Assembly (NCBI GenBank): GCA_003212335.1
Contig: QCQA01000004.1
Coordinates: 62,001 to 126,000, forward strand
Source: SAR86 cluster bacterium AG-447-A08
GTDB lineage: Bacteria; Pseudomonadota; Gammaproteobacteria; Magnimaribacterales; Magnimaribacteraceae
Length of the DNA stretch: 64,000 nt
Direction of reading: 5' to 3'
Part shown: in pieces, positions 29,876 to 39,234 of the stretch
Position numbering within the stretch: the stretch's first letter is position 1
How the letters are laid out: each line of letters begins with the position of its first letter
The notes under the pieces: generated by a model
What the model was told of the DNA's origin: nothing
The model's input: only the letters and a program-made list of their open reading frames with translations
Databases searched by the model: none
Made by a program: the position numbers and the translations under genes

Positions 29876-31441
29876 ATGGAAATACCATATGAAAAAACAC
29901 TTGCGGACTTGTTTAGATGGAGGGTTGCTGAATCAGGTGAAGATGTTGCTCATAAATTTATAGATAAAGAAACAACCTACGCGGAGCTAGATTCTTATGC
30001 AAATAAGGTTGCACAAGGTCTTATTAGTCTAGATTGCAAACCGGATAGCAGAGTAGCTTTTTTAGGAAAAAACTCTGATTTATTTTTTGAATTCTTATAT
30101 GGAACCATTAAATCTAATACTGTTACTGTTGGAATAAATTGGAGACTAGCACCTCCTGAAGTTGCTTACATTATTAATGACTCAAAAAGTGAGGTTTTAC
30201 TGGTGGGACCTGAATTCTTCGGTTTGATTGAAGAAATTAAAAATGACATTCCTACTGTAAAGAAAATACTTACAGTTGGTGGAAGTCACGAAGAGTGGGA
30301 AGATTATGTAACTTGGCGCGATTCGCATGATGATGTTGATCCTATGCTTGAAAGCAAAGGCGAAGATGATGTGATTCAGCTTTATACCTCAGGAACAACA
30401 GGTCATCCTAAAGGCGTCCAACTAACAAATGATAACTTTAGTAGCTGTTTTCTTATGAATGAAGATTCGATGTATAGAGAAATGGAACAGGGGGAGGTAA
30501 ATTTGGTCTGCATGCCAATTTTTCATGTTGCTGGAACAAATATGGGTTTAGCTGGCATGGTAACAGGCGCAAAAAATATAATAATACCTGAAGTTGATCC
30601 TACGCTTATTCTAAAACTCATAGAGCAAGAAAAAATCCAGCATGCTCTTTTTGTTCCCGCCGTAATACTATTTTTAGTACAGCATCCTGAAGCAGCTTCT
30701 ACAGATTTTTCTTCCTTAAAGACAGTAATATACGGAGCTTCTCCAATCACTGACGATACCTTAATCAAAGCTATGGAATTGATGAAATGTGACTTCTGGC
30801 AAGTTTATGGATTAACAGAAACAAATGGCGCAGTGACTTTCTTGTATCCAGAGGATCATGATATTTCACGAGGTAAACTAAGATCTTGCGGTAAAGCAGG
30901 AAAAGACGTCGGATTAAGAGTTGTTGATGCTAATGATAATGACGTTCCTGTAGGTGAAGTTGGAGAGGTAATAATTAGGTCACTCAATAACATGAAAGGA
31001 TATTGGAATAGACCTGATGCTACTGAAGAGGCAATAAAGGATGGATGGTTCTATTCAGGTGATATTGGTTACTTCGATGATGAAGGATTTTTATACATAC
31101 ACGATAGAGTCAAAGATATGATAGTTTCTGGAGGAGAAAATATTTATCCTGCGGAAGTCGAAAATGCTCTTTTAAGTCATCCTCAGATTGCAGATGCTGC
31201 TGTAATTGGAATTCCCGATGATAAATGGGGGGAAGCAACCAAAGCATTTATTGTGCAAACTGAAGGTGAACCTCTAGCCGAAGCTGACGTTATTTCATAT
31301 GTTAGAACCCAGATTGCCGGTTATAAATGTCCCAAAACAGTAGAGCACATTGATGCACTGCCAAGAAACCCTTCTGGAAAAATCCTCAGAAAAGATTTAC
31401 GCGCACCTTACTGGGAAGGTAGAGAAAGGAACGTTTCTTAA
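29876..31441 (+). CDS. Long/medium-chain acyl-CoA synthetase (AMP-dependent)
   Basis: Activates a carboxylic acid to its CoA thioester via an acyl-AMP. It has 521 residues. ANL-family motifs are the P-loop YTSGTTGHPKG at 170-180, VYGLTETNGAVTF, GWFYSGDIGYFDDEGFLYI (core SGDIGYFDDEG), the hinge region IHDRVKDMIVSGGENIYP and the C-terminal catalytic Lys in NPSGKILRKDLR. The ribosome binding site AGGAGAGG precedes the start. Chain length preference is unknown; fatty-acid or aromatic-acid ligases are the nearest groups. Lies in a plus-strand run with the AhpD-like, HIT and TauD genes. Confidence 0.88.
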   Translation: MEIPYEKTLADLFRWRVAESGEDVAHKFIDKETTYAELDSYANKVAQGLISLDCKPDSRVAFLGKNSDLFFEFLYGTIKSNTVTVGINWRLAPPEVAYIINDSKSEVLLVGPEFFGLIEEIKNDIPTVKKILTVGGSHEEWEDYVTWRDSHDDVDPMLESKGEDDVIQLYTSGTTGHPKGVQLTNDNFSSCFLMNEDSMYREMEQGEVNLVCMPIFHVAGTNMGLAGMVTGAKNIIIPEVDPTLILKLIEQEKIQHALFVPAVILFLVQHPEAASTDFSSLKTVIYGASPITDDTLIKAMELMKCDFWQVYGLTETNGAVTFLYPEDHDISRGKLRSCGKAGKDVGLRVVDANDNDVPVGEVGEVIIRSLNNMKGYWNRPDATEEAIKDGWFYSGDIGYFDDEGFLYIHDRVKDMIVSGGENIYPAEVENALLSHPQIADAAVIGIPDDKWGEATKAFIVQTEGEPLAEADVISYVRTQIAGYKCPKTVEHIDALPRNPSGKILRKDLRAPYWEGRERNVS

Positions 31442-31449
31442 AAATTAGA

Positions 31450-31863
31450 TTGAAATTTCGATTAGATAAACGACTCGAGAGTGATACCTTTTGGGTAGGG
31501 GATATGCCTCTATGTAAAGTACTCTTAATGAATGTAGCTAACTTTCCTTGGATTATACTGGTACCTAGAGTTTCAGATAAAAGTGAGATATTTGACTTGA
31601 ATCAATCAGATTTAGAAAAGTACCATAGAGAAACAAGCTATCTTTTGCAAAGTATGTCTAAACTCTATGTGGCTGACAAAATGAATATTGCCAGCTTAGG
31701 CAATCTCGTCCCTCAATTGCATACACACATTATAGTAAGGTATAAAAAAGATGACGCTTGGCCCAATCCTGTTTGGTCTTATCCTGAGATGATCCCTTAT
31801 AAGACGAACAAATACCAGATGGAGATTGACAAGATTAAGAAGCTTGTTGATGATTATGATTAG
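31450..31863 (+). CDS. HIT-family nucleotide-binding protein
   Basis: Small histidine-triad-fold hydrolase/transferase. It has 137 residues, starting with TTG at 31450, after which the sequence follows the family (SDTFWVGDMPLCKVLLMN). The triad region reads VPQLHTHIIVRY: the second and third His are present, but Gln replaces the first, as in a common proteobacterial subgroup with 'QLH.H'. Substrate unknown. It lies eight bases after the acyl-CoA ligase and 11 before the TauD-like gene. Confidence 0.85.
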   Translation: MKFRLDKRLESDTFWVGDMPLCKVLLMNVANFPWIILVPRVSDKSEIFDLNQSDLEKYHRETSYLLQSMSKLYVADKMNIASLGNLVPQLHTHIIVRYKKDDAWPNPVWSYPEMIPYKTNKYQMEIDKIKKLVDDYD

Positions 31864-31874
31864 GGAGAATATTT

Positions 31875-32741
31875 ATGAATGACTTTAGTCCAGAGAGTTT
31901 TGAAAAGAAGGATCTACCTTTCGTAGTTAACCGACTTAGTCCAAGTATTGGAGGTGAAATCTTAGGGATAGATCTATCGAAACCACTAGATAAAAAGACG
32001 AAAGACCTAATATACGAAGCTCTATTGGTTTATAAAGTTATTTTTTTTAGAGATCAAAATATTTCGACTAAACAACACATAGAATTTTCAAAAAACTTTG
32101 GTGAATTAGAAATACATCCCTTTGCCCCTAAAAAGGATCTTTTTCCAGAAGTTCTTGTCATAACTCATAATGAAAAAAGTAGAGGAAGAGAGAATACTTG
32201 GCATTCTGACGTTACGTGGAGACTAGAACCTTCCCTTGGATCGGTTCTAAGAATGATTGAAAAACCCGATCATGGAGGTGACACCCTATTTGCTGATATG
32301 TACGCGGCTTACGAAGGTTTGACTGATGAAATAAAAGAAAAATTAGAAGGAGCAATAGCCGTCCATGATTTTGCTAACTTTCGAAATAGACTAATACAGG
32401 AGGGGAAATCAGAAGAAGAAATAGAAGCTTTCAATAAACAATATCCTATGCCTGAACACCCTGTTATTAGGACGCACCCAGACACTTTAAAAAAAGTTAT
32501 TTATGTAAATGCAGCCTTTACTCAATATATTAAAGATTGGGATCCGGAAGAATCTACACAGATGCTTAATTATCTATATTCAAGAGCCTCTATACCTGAA
32601 TATCAATGTCGATTTGCTTGGCAAGATAACTCTATAGCATTCTGGGATAACAGGGCATGCCAACATTACGCAAATTCAGATTATTGGCCTAATGTAAGGA
32701 AAGTGGAAAGAGTCACTATTATTGGAGATAGACCTTACTAG
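31875..32741 (+). CDS. TauD/TfdA-family Fe(II)/2-oxoglutarate-dependent dioxygenase
   Basis: Oxygenase that hydroxylates or cleaves a small organic substrate, releasing CO2 from 2-oxoglutarate. It has 288 residues. The iron ligands are His110 and Asp112 in NTWHSDVTW and His264 in CQHYANSDYW, and Arg275/Arg279 near the end would bind 2-oxoglutarate. Conserved GGDTLFADMYAAYEGL follows. Substrates of relatives include taurine, sulfonates and phenoxyacetates; nothing here picks one. The genes before it and the transporter after it may belong to the same unit. Confidence 0.92.
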   Translation: MNDFSPESFEKKDLPFVVNRLSPSIGGEILGIDLSKPLDKKTKDLIYEALLVYKVIFFRDQNISTKQHIEFSKNFGELEIHPFAPKKDLFPEVLVITHNEKSRGRENTWHSDVTWRLEPSLGSVLRMIEKPDHGGDTLFADMYAAYEGLTDEIKEKLEGAIAVHDFANFRNRLIQEGKSEEEIEAFNKQYPMPEHPVIRTHPDTLKKVIYVNAAFTQYIKDWDPEESTQMLNYLYSRASIPEYQCRFAWQDNSIAFWDNRACQHYANSDYWPNVRKVERVTIIGDRPY

Positions 32742-32768
32742 GCCTCTTTAGTAAGACATTAATCATAA

Positions 32769-33641
32769 ATGAATAAGAATTCAGTTATAGACTGGTCTTT
32801 AATCATTGCTATAGGCATAGCCTGGGGGTCATCATTCTTATTTATCAAAGTATCAGCCCCTGAAGTAGGTCCTATCACTTTAGTTTTTTCAAGACTTTTG
32901 ATAGCTTCAATGTTGTTGACTCCGTTCTTTATAAGAAGAGAGCACTTGTTGAACATTAAAGAAGATTTCCCATCAATTCTTTTTTTAGCACTAATTAATG
33001 CCTCTGTTCCATTTTACCTTTTTTCTAAAGCAGCCATCGAATTGAATGCAGGAACTATGTCCGTACTAAATGGTACAACACCTTTGTTTGCTTTTATTAT
33101 TGCCACTCTTTGGTTGAGATTAGGTTCTAACTGGACTCAATTACTTGGAATTTTTATCGGCATGATTGGACTAATCATATTCGTTGGATACGAATCTCTA
33201 GAATTCTCTCTAATTGCCCTCATTTTGTGCCTCTTGGCTTCCTTCTTTTATGCATTTAGTTCCAACTTCATATTCAAAACTAAAGAAATCGACGCCACCT
33301 ACTTGGCATCTATGACTTTATTGGTTGCAACATTTTTAGTTTTTCCATTCACCTTCTTAGAAAGTGGATTGAACTTCGATCATCCTAATGAAGTTTTATT
33401 AAGTGTTTTCCTTCTGGGTTTCTTATGTACCGGTATGGCTTATATGGGATATGTTGTTTTGATTAAGAGAGTAGGGCCCGTTAAAGCTTCTACAGTAGTA
33501 TTGATCGTTCCTGTATCGGGGATGTTATGGGCTAACTTATTTCTAAATGAGGCTATTACCTCAACGATGTTATTGGGATGTCTACTAATTATTACAGGAG
33601 TAGGTCTGGTAAATTTCTTTAAAGATGAGGCTTCCAGTTAA
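32769..33641 (+). CDS. EamA/DMT-superfamily transporter
   Basis: Ten-helix metabolite transporter, usually an exporter. It has 290 residues with the two EamA repeats (about 6-140 and 150-288); the first helix contains IAIGIAWGSSFLFIKVS and the second repeat FYAFSSNFIFK. The ATG is 28 bases after the TauD-like stop. It ends with a four-base convergent overlap (TTAA) with the GNAT gene. Substrate unknown. Confidence 0.9.
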   Translation: MNKNSVIDWSLIIAIGIAWGSSFLFIKVSAPEVGPITLVFSRLLIASMLLTPFFIRREHLLNIKEDFPSILFLALINASVPFYLFSKAAIELNAGTMSVLNGTTPLFAFIIATLWLRLGSNWTQLLGIFIGMIGLIIFVGYESLEFSLIALILCLLASFFYAFSSNFIFKTKEIDATYLASMTLLVATFLVFPFTFLESGLNFDHPNEVLLSVFLLGFLCTGMAYMGYVVLIKRVGPVKASTVVLIVPVSGMLWANLFLNEAITSTMLLGCLLIITGVGLVNFFKDEASS

Positions 33642-34129
33642 GAAGATCTGGATAGGTATACTACACTGTGATCATCGTAATCCTTGGTGCCAACTTCTTT
33701 GAATCCAAAGTTTTCGTGAAAAGCCAAGGATGGTTCATTCCTAGGCACGGTATTCACCTCACAACAGGTAATAACATCTAATTCTTTAGCTATTTCGATA
33801 GTTTTTTCATAAATTTTACGGCCAAGACCCTTTCGCCTGTGACCGTCTTTGATTGCTATTCTATCAACATACAAGAATGGATGATCCTGGGAATTAAAGA
33901 ATTCATAATTGAGGGAGTCATAATCTTGACCTTCTCTCATCAGAATAATGAATCCTGCTATTTCATCTTTTTTAATAACTATTAGATGGCTACTCCAATC
34001 TAAGAGTGATTTCAATCTACCCATATCAGGAACACTTCCAACCTCGGGAATATTAGCTTGGTTGATAGCTAAGATCTCTTCTAGATCAGAGCTAAGATAA
34101 GGCTCTTTAAGAACTTCGAGTTTATACAA
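33638..34129 (-). CDS. GNAT-family N-acetyltransferase
   Basis: Acetyl-CoA-dependent acetyltransferase of unknown substrate. It has 163 residues. The acetyl-CoA site is in IKDGHRRKGLGRKIYEKTIE (core HRRKGLG, the Q/RxxGxG/A motif), followed by ITCCEVNTVPRNEPSLAFHENFGF, of which NEPSLAFHENFGF is the family's C-terminal beta-bulge motif. It is the last of a minus-strand run folE-monooxygenase-GNAT, three bases after the monooxygenase. Confidence 0.85.
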   Translation of the reverse strand: MYKLEVLKEPYLSSDLEEILAINQANIPEVGSVPDMGRLKSLLDWSSHLIVIKKDEIAGFIILMREGQDYDSLNYEFFNSQDHPFLYVDRIAIKDGHRRKGLGRKIYEKTIEIAKELDVITCCEVNTVPRNEPSLAFHENFGFKEVGTKDYDDHSVVYLSRSS

Positions 34130-34132
34130 TGA

Positions 34133-36016
34133 TTAACTCAGTTCGAGGCCTTCTAAATTGCCTTTCGCTCTCCACTTCTCCATAAGAGAAAAGAATTCTA
34201 TTGGACCACCGCCGTAAGTATTGTTTTGAGGAGTTTGGTTCACTTTTCCCTCATTGTTGTAATATCCTGGAGTACAGTTTTCTTGAAATTCTGCTGTTAA
34301 TCTCGCTTTTTCAATAATTGTTTGTATCCATTTCTCTTCTGCTTCTTGTGAAGCTTCAATTCGCTTAGCGCCTTTGTCTTTAGCAGTTTTGAGGATATGT
34401 GCTAAGTGAATACTTTGTTCGTCTAATGAGTACGTATAAGTCGCTGTGAAGCCGGACTGAGCCGGTCCAAAAAAGAAAGAATTAGGAAAACCTCTGCTGT
34501 GCATTCCATGAAATGTGGCAAGGCCATTCTCCCATTTTTTAGAAACAGTAAGACCATCAGTACCATGAATTTGATATCCAGCCCTTCTACTGTAATCAGT
34601 TCCAACCTCAAATCCTGTAGCAAAAATAATACAGTCTACCTCGTACAATTTCCCTTCAAAAACTATACCTTCTGCTGTTATTTCTTCTAACCCTTTCCCA
34701 TCTGTATCCACCAATTCAACATTAGGATTATTAAATGTTTTTAGGTACTCGTCATGGAAACAAGGACGTTTACAGAATTGATTGTAGTAAGGCTTTAAGG
34801 ACTCAGCAGTATCTTTGTCATCTACAACCTCATCTGCTCTTGCTCTGACTTTTTCCATCTTCTGGAAATCAGCCATTTGCATGGCATTTCTTAAGTCCAT
34901 TGCATCAGTAACTTTCTCTGTCATATAAGCCTTAAATCCAGTTTTATACATTTTAGGAGAGAAGATGGCTGAAACTGCCCAGGATGCCATTTGAAGCTTA
35001 GAAGGTGCTTTATTTCTTAAATTACCAAAGAGTAATCTAAATGCTTCTGTCCACCCATCTGATACCAAATCTTCTTTGACCATACCGCCAGTTAAGAGTG
35101 TTTCAAAATTTTTCCTTCTTTCATCATGCCAACCTTTGGGTTGAGTAGATATCCAATTAGGATCTGTAGGCTGATTATTTCTTACGTCTATTGAAGAAGG
35201 TGTTCTTTGGAAGACATATAGCTTCTCTGCAGAAGCTCCTAAATGGGGGACGCACTGAACCGCAGTTGCACCTGTTCCAATAATGGCTACTTTCTTATCT
35301 TTAAGATTTGATAGATCACCATGCGAAGATCCTCCGGTATATGCATAATCCCAACGGCTAGTATGAAAAGTATGTCCCTTGTAGTCATTTATACCTTTAA
35401 TTGCAGGTAACTTAGGTCTATTAAGGGGTCCATTAGAGTGAACAACATACCTAGCCTTGAGTTCATCACCTTTATTTGTTTTGACAGTCCATCTAAGAGA
35501 CTCCTCATCCCAGTCCGTGGAGGTTACTTCAGTTTGCATGCACGCATTGTCATAAAGTTTGAATTTTTCACATATAACTTTGCAATACTCTAGGGTTTCG
35601 GGTGCGTTAGTATATTTTTGTTTAGGTACAAAACCAGTTTCTTCTAGTAGAGGGAAATAGATATAAGATTCGATATCACAAGACGCACCTGGATATCTAT
35701 TCCAGTACCAAGTTCCTCCAAAATCTCCACCTTTTTCTATGATTTTGAAGTCATCTATACCAGCTTCTCTTAATCTAGCTCCAGCAAGCATGCCACCAAA
35801 ACCGCCACCAATTATCACAACCTCAACATCTTCTTTGAAAGCTTCTCTTTCAATCTCTTGGTCAATGTAAGGATCTTCTACAAAGTATGAGAATTCACCT
35901 TTTACTTCTTGGTATTGATCATTACCGTCTTGTCTGAGACGCTTATCTCTTTCTTCTCTGTACTTTTTTCTTAAATAATCTGGATCAAAATCAAAACTTT
36001 CTAATTCAACTGCCAT
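34133..36016 (-). CDS. Flavin-containing monooxygenase, Baeyer-Villiger type
   Basis: FAD/NADPH-dependent monooxygenase that would insert oxygen into ketones or oxygenate related substrates. It has 627 residues. FAD-binding motif VIIGGGFGGMLAG (about 67-80), then GGTWYWNRYPGASCD, the BVMO fingerprint YKGHTFHTSRWDY and the NADPH site VAIIGTGATAVQC. The unusual N-terminal ~60 residues precede the FAD motif. The ribosome binding site is GGGGG before the ATG. Its natural substrate is unknown; steroid, cyclic-ketone and hydroxyacetophenone enzymes are all in this family. Confidence 0.9.
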   Translation of the reverse strand: MAVELESFDFDPDYLRKKYREERDKRLRQDGNDQYQEVKGEFSYFVEDPYIDQEIEREAFKEDVEVVIIGGGFGGMLAGARLREAGIDDFKIIEKGGDFGGTWYWNRYPGASCDIESYIYFPLLEETGFVPKQKYTNAPETLEYCKVICEKFKLYDNACMQTEVTSTDWDEESLRWTVKTNKGDELKARYVVHSNGPLNRPKLPAIKGINDYKGHTFHTSRWDYAYTGGSSHGDLSNLKDKKVAIIGTGATAVQCVPHLGASAEKLYVFQRTPSSIDVRNNQPTDPNWISTQPKGWHDERRKNFETLLTGGMVKEDLVSDGWTEAFRLLFGNLRNKAPSKLQMASWAVSAIFSPKMYKTGFKAYMTEKVTDAMDLRNAMQMADFQKMEKVRARADEVVDDKDTAESLKPYYNQFCKRPCFHDEYLKTFNNPNVELVDTDGKGLEEITAEGIVFEGKLYEVDCIIFATGFEVGTDYSRRAGYQIHGTDGLTVSKKWENGLATFHGMHSRGFPNSFFFGPAQSGFTATYTYSLDEQSIHLAHILKTAKDKGAKRIEASQEAEEKWIQTIIEKARLTAEFQENCTPGYYNNEGKVNQTPQNNTYGGGPIEFFSLMEKWRAKGNLEGLELS

Positions 36017-36087
36017 ATTTAGCCCCCTACGAAAATACTAATTTAAATTTAAAAGAAATTCATTGAAATATGAAGATAAAAAACTAT

Positions 36088-36678
36088 CTATAGTTTATTA
36101 GAGATTAAGTTCAAGAATTCCATGCGAGATTTCTGATTTTCTCTGAATACACCAATCATTCGACTTGTTATCGTGCTAGAACCATGTTTGTTTACCCCTC
36201 TACTGCTCATACATTGATGTTCTGCATCTATTACAACTGCGACGCCTTTGGGTTGAAGGACATCATTAATAGTATCAGCAATTTGTGCTGTCATAGTTTC
36301 TTGAGTTTGGAGTCGTTTACCAAACATATCTACTACTCTTGCCAATTTACTTAATCCCACGACTCTTTGATCAGGCAGGTAAGCAACATGTGCTTTGCCT
36401 ATAATAGGCACCATATGATGTTCACAGTGTGACTGCAGAGGAATGTCTTTTACTAAAACAATTTCATCGTATCCTTCAATCTCTTCAAAGACTTTAGATA
36501 GAATTTCTTTAGGGTCTTTATCGTATCCCTCATAAAATTCTTCATATGATTTAACTACTCTCTTTGGGGTTTCTAGCAGGCCTTCTCTAGAAGGATCGTC
36601 TCCGGCCCATGCAATCAGGGTTCTAACGGCTGCTTCCGCTTCTTCCCTTGAAGGTTTTTGATTCCTTTCGTTGCTCAT
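36088..36678 (-). CDS. folE: GTP cyclohydrolase I (FolE)
   Basis: Converts GTP to 7,8-dihydroneopterin triphosphate, the first step of folate synthesis. It has 196 residues. Zinc ligands Cys85 and His88 are in [10 protein letters not shown] and Cys156 in HQCMSSRGV; the family motifs [10 protein letters not shown] and [13 protein letters not shown] are present. It lies upstream of the monooxygenase on the same strand but with a 71-base gap. A TATAAT sits on the minus strand in the 111-base gap shared with the divergent SDR gene. Confidence 0.95.
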   Translation of the reverse strand: MSNERNQKPSREEAEAAVRTLIAWAGDDPSREGLLETPKRVVKSYEEFYEGYDKDPKEILSKVFEEIEGYDEIVLVKDIPLQSHCEHHMVPIIGKAHVAYLPDQRVVGLSKLARVVDMFGKRLQTQETMTAQIADTINDVLQPKGVAVVIDAEHQCMSSRGVNKHGSSTITSRMIGVFRENQKSRMEFLNLISNKL

Positions 36679-36789
36679 AATTTACCTCTGTAATAATTAT
36701 ACATCATGATTTTAAAAAAAATTACAGTATGGATTTATCCATCTACTAGATATAAATTAACAGACTAATAAAACAAAAGTGGAGAAAAA

Positions 36790-37569
36790 ATGAGCGATTT
36801 TAATACACCTAATTTTTCTGTAGATCTATCTGATCAAGTAGCATTGGTAACAGGAGCTTCTTCTGGTCTTGGATATAGATTTTCAAAAGTACTAGCTAAG
36901 TGTGGTGCTAAAGTTGCTTTGGCAGCCAGGAGAGTTGAAAAACTAGAGGCTCTTGAGAAAGAAATTAGAGATGACGGAGGTGAGTGTGCTGTTGTGCCTT
37001 TAGATGTGCAAGATAGGGATAGTATCAGAAATGCAGTAGATGTTGTTGAGAACCAAATGGGTTTAATTAATACATTAATCAATAATGCCGGTATGGTTGA
37101 TGCACAGTGGGCTATCAAACAGGATGATGCTTTAATTGATGGTGTTGTAGACACTAACCTGGTAGGTCCATATCTGCTCTCTAATGAAGTTGCAAGAAGG
37201 CTTATAAAAGCAGAACAACCTGGTCGAATGGTAAACATTGCCTCAATGGCTGCATTTAATATAAGTCCAACCTCCGCTTCCGTTCTGTATTCCACAACAA
37301 AATCGGCTATTGTAAGAATGACGGAGTCTCTTGCAGTGGAATGGGCAAGGAATAATATTAATGTAAATGCTATAGCGCCCGGAATATTTCATTCTGAGAT
37401 GGCTGATGCCATGCTGGAAAGGATAGGGGATGTTAGCAAGGGTCTGCCTAGAAAAAGAATATGTGTGCCGGAGCAGATGGATTCAACACTTTTATTTTTA
37501 GTTTCCCCTTCATCAGAGTGCGTCACGGGAACTTGTATAAAAATTGACGATGGACAAACAGCTCGATAG
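36790..37569 (+). CDS. Short-chain dehydrogenase/reductase (SDR)
   Basis: NAD(P)-dependent oxidoreductase of the classical SDR family. It has 259 residues. The nucleotide site TGASSGLG is at 21-28, NNAG at 98-101, the catalytic Ser152, Tyr167 and Lys171 (YSTTK), and the NVNAIAPG segment follows. Substrate unknown; 3-oxoacyl or alcohol dehydrogenases are the closest. matB begins eight bases later, suggesting a two-gene unit. The ribosome binding site is GTGGAG. Confidence 0.88.
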   Translation: MSDFNTPNFSVDLSDQVALVTGASSGLGYRFSKVLAKCGAKVALAARRVEKLEALEKEIRDDGGECAVVPLDVQDRDSIRNAVDVVENQMGLINTLINNAGMVDAQWAIKQDDALIDGVVDTNLVGPYLLSNEVARRLIKAEQPGRMVNIASMAAFNISPTSASVLYSTTKSAIVRMTESLAVEWARNNINVNAIAPGIFHSEMADAMLERIGDVSKGLPRKRICVPEQMDSTLLFLVSPSSECVTGTCIKIDDGQTAR

Positions 37570-37577
37570 CTATACCT

Positions 37578-39071
37578 ATGGGAAATCTCTACTTAACTTA
37601 TAGAGAGGGGTTTCCTAAAGACCTTGATAGCACCTTTATTGAAAATACTGATGGCACAATAATCAGTTATGGAGAGTTAGAAGAAGAGTCGGCTAAATAT
37701 GCAAATGGCTTATCTGAATTGGGCTTACAGCCAGGTGATAGAGTTTCTGTTCAGCTCGATAAAAGCCATGAAGTTGTTTTTATTTATTTAGCCTGTTTAA
37801 GAGCTAATCTTATTTTTCACCCTATTAATACAGCCTACAAAGAAAATGAATTATCTTTTTTATTAAATGATGCCAAGCCTTCTGTCTTTATCTGCGAAAA
37901 AGAAATTTATGAAAATATAAGTTTCTTGAATTTAGAGGAATCCATATCACATGTCTTCACTCTAAATCCTGCTGACCATGAATCCATTCAATCTATAAAG
38001 AAAGAGGGTGATCATGAAATTGTTGACTGCTCTCCTGATCATACTGCCGCTTTGCTATATTCCTCTGGAACGACTGGTCGACCTAAGGGAATTATGCTCA
38101 CTCATGGCAATATAGGATCTAATGCTCATGCATTGAAAGATGCATGGGGCTTTAGCGATGATGACATCTTGCTACACAGCTTACCCATTTATCATGTACA
38201 CGGATTGTTTGTGGCTCTAGGATGTGTTTTTTTATCAGGTTCAAAAATCTTATGGACCAAGTCTTTTGATGCAGAGCAGGCAATAGAACTATTGCCTAGA
38301 TGCACAGTAATGATGGGTGTGCCTACTTACTACACGAGATTAGTAGCATCTAAAGACTTAGATAAAAGTTGTCTCAGCAAAATGAGACTTTTTATATCTG
38401 GTTCCGCTCCTTTATTAGAAGATACGTTTATTCAATTTTATAAAAAAACAGATCATCACATTCTTGAAAGATATGGCATGACTGAAACAAACATAATTTG
38501 CTCAAATCCTCTTAATGGTGAGCGTAAGCCAGAAACTGTCGGTATACCATTAAAGGACATCCTCTTAAGGATAGTGGATGATTCATTTAATTCACTCGAA
38601 ATTGGTGAAATAGGCCACATTCAGGTTAGAGGTCCTAATGTATTCAATAGTTATTGGAATCTTCCCGAAAAAACAAAAGAAGATTTCACATCAGATAATT
38701 ATTTCAATACTGGAGACAAAGGATTTGTCGATAAAGATGGATATCTCTCAATAGTTGGTAGAACAAAAGATATGATAATTTCTGGCGGTCTCAATGTTTA
38801 TCCCAAGGAAGTTGAATCATTGATCGATAGTTATGAAGAAGTAGAAGAATCTGCAGTAATAGGACTGGCAGATAAAGATTTAGGAGAGAGTGTTACGGCA
38901 ATTGTTGTTTTGAATGCAAATTTTTATTTAAGCGAAGACGATATAATTTTTAGATTAAAGGAAGATATGGCTGGGTTTAAAGTCCCAAAAAAGGTCATTT
39001 TTGTTGACGATCTTCCCCGAAATGCCATGGGTAAGGTTCAAAAGAATATTCTCAGAGATAAATATCAGTAA
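37578..39071 (+). CDS. matB: Malonyl-CoA synthetase (MatB-like)
   Basis: AMP-dependent ligase that would convert malonate (or methylmalonate) to its CoA ester. It has 497 residues, typical of MatB. Alongside the general ANL motifs (YSSGTTGRPKG at 161-171; GDKGFVDKDGYLSIVG) it carries the MatB-like segments RLFISGSAPLLEDTF, ILERYGMTETN, VFNSYWNLPEKTKEDF and the C-terminal LPRNAMGKVQKNILRDKY. From memory these align closely with MatB of Rhizobium. The MadL/MadM malonate carrier is encoded at 52.9-54.1 kb, which supports the substrate call. Confidence 0.87.
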   Translation: MGNLYLTYREGFPKDLDSTFIENTDGTIISYGELEEESAKYANGLSELGLQPGDRVSVQLDKSHEVVFIYLACLRANLIFHPINTAYKENELSFLLNDAKPSVFICEKEIYENISFLNLEESISHVFTLNPADHESIQSIKKEGDHEIVDCSPDHTAALLYSSGTTGRPKGIMLTHGNIGSNAHALKDAWGFSDDDILLHSLPIYHVHGLFVALGCVFLSGSKILWTKSFDAEQAIELLPRCTVMMGVPTYYTRLVASKDLDKSCLSKMRLFISGSAPLLEDTFIQFYKKTDHHILERYGMTETNIICSNPLNGERKPETVGIPLKDILLRIVDDSFNSLEIGEIGHIQVRGPNVFNSYWNLPEKTKEDFTSDNYFNTGDKGFVDKDGYLSIVGRTKDMIISGGLNVYPKEVESLIDSYEEVEESAVIGLADKDLGESVTAIVVLNANFYLSEDDIIFRLKEDMAGFKVPKKVIFVDDLPRNAMGKVQKNILRDKYQ

Positions 39072-39097
39072 AGAATTTTTATAATTTTAAATTCGTT

Positions 39098-39103
39098 TAT
39101 AAT
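39098..39103 (+). promoter_or_regulatory. Perfect -10 hexamer upstream of tRNA-Gly
   Basis: TATAAT at 39098-39103, ten bases before the mature tRNA. The -35 region is T-rich without a clear TTGACA. Confidence 0.5.
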
Positions 39104-39113
39104 GCTCCCACAA

Positions 39114-39187
39114 GCGAGATTGGTATAGTGGTATTACGCAACCTTGCCAAGGTTGAGAGACGAGTTCAATTCTCGTATCTCGCTCCA
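39114..39187 (+). tRNA. tRNA-Gly (anticodon GCC)
   Basis: 74 bases with encoded CCA (39185-39187). The acceptor stem GCGAGAT pairs with ATCTCGC, the discriminator is T, and the anticodon stem CAACC/GGTTG encloses TTGCCAA, giving anticodon GCC. The T-arm ACGAG-TTCAATT-CTCGT is intact; the T-loop is TTCAATT. Confidence 0.97.
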
Positions 39188-39234
39188 CACATCTGACTCT
39201 AATTTTGCTAGTGTAAGTTAAGAGTTACTTAAAA

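Noticed and set aside
36834-37295. 153-codon open frame antisense to the SDR gene
   Set aside because: Opposite frame of a clear SDR with all catalytic residues; no conserved protein features of its own.
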